38,896 nt of DNA, taken from Spirochaetales bacterium (GTDB taxonomy: Bacteria; Spirochaetota; Spirochaetia; DSM-27196; SKKC01). A program made the position numbers and the translations under genes. Positions within the stretch are counted from its first letter, which is position 1. Each line of letters opens with the position of its first letter. The notes beneath the pieces were generated by a model. It saw only the letters and a program-made list of their open reading frames with translations, did not search any database and was not told the origin of the DNA. Below are positions 35,543 through 38,896 of this stretch, one piece after another. The stretch covers positions 1 to 38,896 of the forward strand of contig SLIN01000123.1 in the NCBI GenBank assembly GCA_007135605.1, given 5' to 3'.

Positions 35543-36907
35543 TTACGAGACGAAGTGCTCGATGATCCCCCAAATCATGACAAAAGCAATTGCAAGAGGC
35601 AGTACGAACTTGAGGACCGGACCGTACCAACCGCCCAGTCGGAGACCTTGACCTGCCTTGTTAGCCTCGTCCTGGGCCGATTTCGCTGTCCATATCCAAC
35701 CGGCGAAGATCGCGGTCAGCAATCCACCGAGAGGTAACAGGACGCTGTTCGCAACCCAGTCGTAGTTGTCGAGGAGGGTATCTCCAATAGCACCGATGGA
35801 TACGCCTTCCCACGGGCCGAAACCAAGACTCGAGGGTATTCCGACCAGGAAAATGACGGCACCGAGAACTGCTGCGGACTTCCCACGTGACCATCCTTTC
35901 TCGTCGATAAGCCATGCGGTAACCACCTCCAGCAACGAAATCGCTGAAGTGAGAGCAGCAACGCTCAAGAGAATGAAGAAAATGGTTCCGAACAACCCCC
36001 CGAGCGGCATAGTGGCGAAGACCGCAGGAAGGGTCATGAAAGTCAATCCGACCCCCGCATCCGCTTCGAAGCCCAGTGCAAACACAGCGGGAAAGATCAT
36101 GAGCCCGCCGAGAATCGCAATACCGGTATCGAGTCCAACTACGGCCACGGCACTACTCGGAATGTTGTCGCGGTCGCTTAGATAACTGCCGTAGGTAATG
36201 AATACTCCCATACCGAGGCTAAGAGTGAAGAAGGACTGAGCAATCGCATCGATTAACAGGCGTCCCCAGCCCTGTGACGGTGCTTCAGGCGCCAGGAAGA
36301 ACGCCAGCCCTGCGCCGGCACCTTCCAATGTTACCGAGCGAATTACGAGCACAAGAATTAAGAGTCCCATCACCGGCCACAGAACGGTGACCCAGCGCTG
36401 AATACCCTTCACAACACCGCCCGCAATGATTGCAACCGTCAGTCCCATAAAAACCAAGTGCCAGATGACAGGCACCCAGGCATCGCTCACATGACCGAGG
36501 AACAAGTTCGTCATTTCGCCGGCATCCGAACCGAAATCTCCGCCGATGGAACGAAAGACATACGCGAGAGACCATCCACCTACCACGGAATAGTAAGAAA
36601 GGATCACGAAACCGGTCAGCACCCCCAACGCACCCACTATCCACCATAGACTATTGGGCGCAAGCGCTTTGAAAGCACCGACTGGATTTCGCTTGCTGCT
36701 ACGACCGATTACCGACTCGGTAACCATCATCGGATATCCTACCAGGACCACGATGATCAGATAGATGATCACGAAAATCGCACCACCGTTTGTTCCGACC
36801 ACATACGGAAACCGCCAGATATTTCCCAACCCGACCGCGGAGCCGGCCGCCGCCAATATGAACCCGAGACGGCTCGCCCAACTCTCTCTCCGAGAACCAT
36901 CAGCCAT
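35543..36907 (-). CDS. Sodium:neurotransmitter symporter (NSS) family transporter
   Basis: This is a LeuT-fold Na+-coupled transporter, probably for an amino acid. Transmembrane helix 1 carries the family signature: RLGFILAAAGSAVGLGNIWRFPYV, with the unwound GLGNIWRFP stretch that lines the Na+ and substrate sites. Eleven or so hydrophobic segments can be counted over 454 residues, the bacterial-type length. GGGAGG lies eight bases before the ATG, and a promoter candidate lies about 105 bases upstream. It precedes hppA on the same strand after a 164-base gap with no clear terminator. The substrate cannot be read from sequence. Confidence 0.93.
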   Translation of the reverse strand: MADGSRRESWASRLGFILAAAGSAVGLGNIWRFPYVVGTNGGAIFVIIYLIIVVLVGYPMMVTESVIGRSSKRNPVGAFKALAPNSLWWIVGALGVLTGFVILSYYSVVGGWSLAYVFRSIGGDFGSDAGEMTNLFLGHVSDAWVPVIWHLVFMGLTVAIIAGGVVKGIQRWVTVLWPVMGLLILVLVIRSVTLEGAGAGLAFFLAPEAPSQGWGRLLIDAIAQSFFTLSLGMGVFITYGSYLSDRDNIPSSAVAVVGLDTGIAILGGLMIFPAVFALGFEADAGVGLTFMTLPAVFATMPLGGLFGTIFFILLSVAALTSAISLLEVVTAWLIDEKGWSRGKSAAVLGAVIFLVGIPSSLGFGPWEGVSIGAIGDTLLDNYDWVANSVLLPLGGLLTAIFAGWIWTAKSAQDEANKAGQGLRLGGWYGPVLKFVLPLAIAFVMIWGIIEHFVS

Positions 36908-37010
36908 ACGTCATACCTCCCAACGAGTATTTGGTCGGATTATCGGGTCGCGCGAAACGGATGCTGAGTTGTCCCCACGACTCCCATCCGACCGACCGAT
37001 TTTCAGACGG

Positions 37011-37039
37011 AGTGTACTAGAGGCGTCACAGCCGGGCAA
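37011..37039 (-). promoter_or_regulatory. Candidate promoter of the NSS transporter gene
   Basis: Minus strand: -35 TTGCCC (37039-37034), a 17-base spacer and -10 TACACT (37016-37011), each four of six to consensus. This would leave a leader of about 100 bases before the ATG at 36907. I found no riboswitch pattern in that leader. Confidence 0.4.
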
Positions 37040-37124
37040 CCACCGAACCTCAAGAATATGTGTCGGCGGGTAGGTACACAGACCCGACCAGGACAGATCA
37101 TGAACACAAAGGGGCCTCGACGGC

Positions 37125-37814
37125 TCAGATTAGCAACAATCCTGCAAATACGGTTACGGCAATCGGCACGGTGAGATTATCGAGATCGTACGGCGTGAAC
37201 ATCTCGATACCTGTCGCTGCAGCTGCAATGAGAAGTATGAACAACGCGGTCAAACCCGACTCGCGAAAACCGATCTGCACAGCAAAAATCGCCAGGAGAA
37301 CGAACGAGCTCACCACGAGCATCGCGGCGGATCCGGCGACGGTCTTTCCGGTTCTCTGACCCAGCCGCCGACGGCCGAATCGTCGTCCGACGAGCGCCGC
37401 TATGCCGTCGCCATATCCCATCACAAATATGCCGGCTGTGCCGGCTGCAAGTGGGAATAACCCGCCGAACGTCAAGGCGACAATAACGATGAGGGAGACC
37501 GGAAAGATGACAGTGCCGATTCCGCCGTCCGGGCGGGACTCGGTGAAACCCGGATACAACGTTCGTCGATAATCGATATAGTTCAGTATGACAAAAACGA
37601 CCGGACCGACGAGAGCGGGGGGCACGCTGTCATGGAAATGCAGCGCAATAAGCCACCAGTGAGCTACAGAAATGTGAACGAGCTTGCGTATCACAAAGGC
37701 GTCCAAGCGGGTACGACGCGAGAGAACCGTGGCGATCGCCAGCACGGCGAACAGGAAACCGAAACCGATAACAATTCCGGCGATGTCGCGGGATGTGAAC
37801 ATGGCGTCGATCAT
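37125..37814 (-). CDS. Dolichol/phytol kinase-like integral membrane protein
   Basis: This polytopic protein of 229 residues has about seven transmembrane helices and resembles the CTP-dependent polyprenol/phytol kinase and CDP-alcohol family. Motifs in order are VIRKLVHISVAHWW (about residue 42), GYGDGIAALVGRRFGRRRLG followed by GKTVAGSAAM, and the C-terminal EMFTPYDLDNLTVPI. These match the RKLxH, GDxxAxxxGxxxG...GKTxEGS and DNLxxP elements of that family. It may phosphorylate an isoprenoid or lipid alcohol; the substrate is unknown. The ribosome binding site is weak (GGAG 13 bases upstream), so the start could also be the ATG at 37802. It is divergent from the outer-membrane protein gene. 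Confidence 0.8.
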   Translation of the reverse strand: MIDAMFTSRDIAGIVIGFGFLFAVLAIATVLSRRTRLDAFVIRKLVHISVAHWWLIALHFHDSVPPALVGPVVFVILNYIDYRRTLYPGFTESRPDGGIGTVIFPVSLIVIVALTFGGLFPLAAGTAGIFVMGYGDGIAALVGRRFGRRRLGQRTGKTVAGSAAMLVVSSFVLLAIFAVQIGFRESGLTALFILLIAAAATGIEMFTPYDLDNLTVPIAVTVFAGLLLI

Positions 37815-38017
37815 ACCAGTTTCGCCACTCCGGCGCGCGCACGATTTGGCGAACTCGTATCACACGCGGCGCCATTCGGTTTCACGCAATCGCACGCACT
37901 CGACTCGCAGCAAATGCGTCATAGTACTCTTTCTCCGCAGATTTGGTTTGCGGTCAGAATATTTCTCTGTTACGCTGCCCGGCATCTTGAAAATATATGT
38001 TCTCGAAGGAGGATCCA

Positions 38018-38752
38018 ATGCTCGTTAGCATCAAGAGAACGTTCGCTCTTACTGTAGCTGTTTTCGTTCTTTCCACGCTCGGCGTTTCGGCCGTCGATTT
38101 CGGCGCCGGACTCCAAATGGCATTGAACTTCAGTTTTCTCGAGTCCCCGCCGCGAGAGAGTGCTCTGGACGCCGAGCTCGGGACCGTACCGTCGCGTCAG
38201 GCACAAACAGGCGTGGCAGCCGGCGCTCATGCGCGACTCCATTTCGCCGACTTCGTCGGAATACAGGTGGCCCCGCAGTACGTTCTGATGGGCGGCAACT
38301 ACAGTTGGGAAACGGAGGAGCTGGTGGTCGATGAGACGCAAGAGGTCACATGGCGCGATCAAGCGCGCTACCACACTTTCAGTCTGCCGGTTACCGCCCA
38401 CATCCGAGTTCCAATCACCGAGAATTATCGCATCGTACCCACCGGCGGCGCCGGCCCCGATTTTCTGATCTCTCCAGTCCAACGCAGGACTTGGGACCTT
38501 GACGACGATCCGGAGGACGAGGATCTGGTCGATGAGGATTGGGAAACGATCGACGCCGAATACCAGACCGGATTCAGCTACACCGTCGGCGTCGACGTCG
38601 AAACGGATATGGAAGATGTACGAGGTGTCGGTGCCGTCGGGGTTCGCTATACCCAGCAGTTCGTCAGCTACGGCCCGGTAGAGCTCGACCCGAGCGACTA
38701 CATCAGTCTGTCGAATCTTCAGTTGATGGTGACTTTCACCCGACTCTTCTAG
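38018..38752 (+). CDS. Outer-membrane beta-barrel protein
   Basis: This is the only plus-strand gene. The 244-residue product has a classical signal peptide (KRTFALTVAVFVLSTLGVSA, cleavage after VSA) and then alternating beta strands such as GVAAGAHARLHFADFVGIQVAPQY. It ends on Phe (LMVTFTRLF), the usual barrel-insertion signal. An Asp/Glu-rich loop (around residues 150-170, DLDDDPEDEDLVDEDWE) probably faces outside. It resembles the small porin-like (OMP_b-brl) families rather than a specific known porin. A perfect GAAGGAGG precedes the ATG at 38018; the frame also opens seven codons earlier. A terminator hairpin follows the stop. The 203-base divergent region upstream shows no convincing promoter. 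Confidence 0.82.
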   Translation: MLVSIKRTFALTVAVFVLSTLGVSAVDFGAGLQMALNFSFLESPPRESALDAELGTVPSRQAQTGVAAGAHARLHFADFVGIQVAPQYVLMGGNYSWETEELVVDETQEVTWRDQARYHTFSLPVTAHIRVPITENYRIVPTGGAGPDFLISPVQRRTWDLDDDPEDEDLVDEDWETIDAEYQTGFSYTVGVDVETDMEDVRGVGAVGVRYTQQFVSYGPVELDPSDYISLSNLQLMVTFTRLF

Positions 38753-38778
38753 CGCCAAGCCACATTACGCGCTACCGC

Positions 38779-38806
38779 AGGCCGGGCACGTCGCCCGGCC
38801 TATTTC
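38779..38806 (+). terminator. Intrinsic terminator after the outer-membrane protein gene
   Basis: Perfect 9-bp GC-rich arms (38779-38787 and 38793-38801) close a five-base loop, followed by a short ATTT. The T tract is short, but the place, 27 bases after the stop, and the stem strength support termination. Confidence 0.7.
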
Positions 38807-38845
38807 AGCATGTACTTTCGATGCGCGCACACCCAGCGGGCGAAA

Positions 38846-38875
38846 AAAGCCTTCAACAGGCGGCTTGCGCCGCCT
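38846..38875 (-). terminator. Possible minus-strand terminator at the right edge
   Basis: A perfect 7-bp hairpin (38858-38864 with 38869-38875) lies next to an alternative stem whose 3' arm runs directly into T6 on the minus strand (A6 at 38843-38848). It could end a gene coming from beyond the window. No open frame supports this inside the window. Confidence 0.35.
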
Positions 38876-38896
38876 TGCGATTCGCGCGCATGAGTA

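Noticed and set aside
36908-37124. Possible riboswitch (for example glycine) before the NSS transporter gene
   Set aside because: The leader is long enough, but I could not find the conserved core of any known class.
37970-38758. A 262-codon minus-strand frame opposite the outer-membrane protein gene
   Set aside because: The plus-strand frame has a perfect ribosome binding site, signal peptide, barrel-type C-terminus and a following terminator; the minus frame has none.

Overview
The window is one long stretch of a spirochaete chromosome of moderately high GC. Its order of cell-division genes, recombinase and DprA genes, hslVU and the flgB-type flagellar genes is the arrangement known from Treponema and Borrelia. 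The higher GC, the GH57/DUF4912 pair, the K+-dependent-type membrane pyrophosphatase and the Na+ symporter fit a free-living Spirochaetaceae, perhaps salt- or alkali-tolerant; that placement is inference. All genes but one lie on the minus strand, so they read from right to left. No gap between genes exceeds 300 bases. No rRNA, tRNA, IS element, phage or CRISPR array was recognised.

Right edge (37.1-38.9 kb): a plus-strand outer-membrane beta-barrel protein with a terminator hairpin, divergent from a dolichol/phytol-kinase-like membrane protein. An NSS-family Na+ symporter (35.5-36.9 kb) follows. Next is a group of hppA (membrane pyrophosphatase), a 261-residue unknown, cheW, a DegT-fold protein lacking the usual PLP lysine, and an M15-type peptidase (29.9-35.4 kb). 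A strong promoter candidate then starts nadK, recN, a helical unknown, a membrane-anchored propeller-like protein, a LytM-like protein without zinc ligands and a zinc-ribbon methyltransferase (23.4-29.8 kb). A further promoter precedes a DUF4912 protein and a GH57 alpha-glucan branching enzyme (20.9-23.3 kb).

From 20.75 kb to the left edge there are 22 close-packed genes that may form one transcription unit. It opens with a TTGACA-type promoter and four MraZ boxes spaced exactly 10 bp apart. Order: mraZ, rsmH, ftsL, murF, ftsW, ftsQ, ftsA, ftsZ, xerD, a possible 54-codon ORF, a TPR lipoprotein gene, dprA, xerC, hslV, hslU, flgB, flgC, fliE, fliF, fliG, fliH, fliI, fliJ, and the ATG of a further gene at base 3. 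Many junctions are ATGA or TGATG overlaps, which indicates translational coupling. Septum formation, chromosome dimer resolution, DNA uptake processing, proteolysis and assembly of the periplasmic flagellar motor therefore share a locus. The dcw part is reduced: ftsI, murE, mraY, murD, murG and murC are not here.

No clearly new multi-gene system was found. The points most worth a second look are the lysine-less DegT protein beside cheW, the repeat-encoded acidic tail on FliI, the possible small gene between xerD and the lipoprotein gene, the G8 tract used as a ribosome binding site, the near-leaderless nadK start, the ligand-less LytM protein and two strong hairpins inside the flagellar operon.
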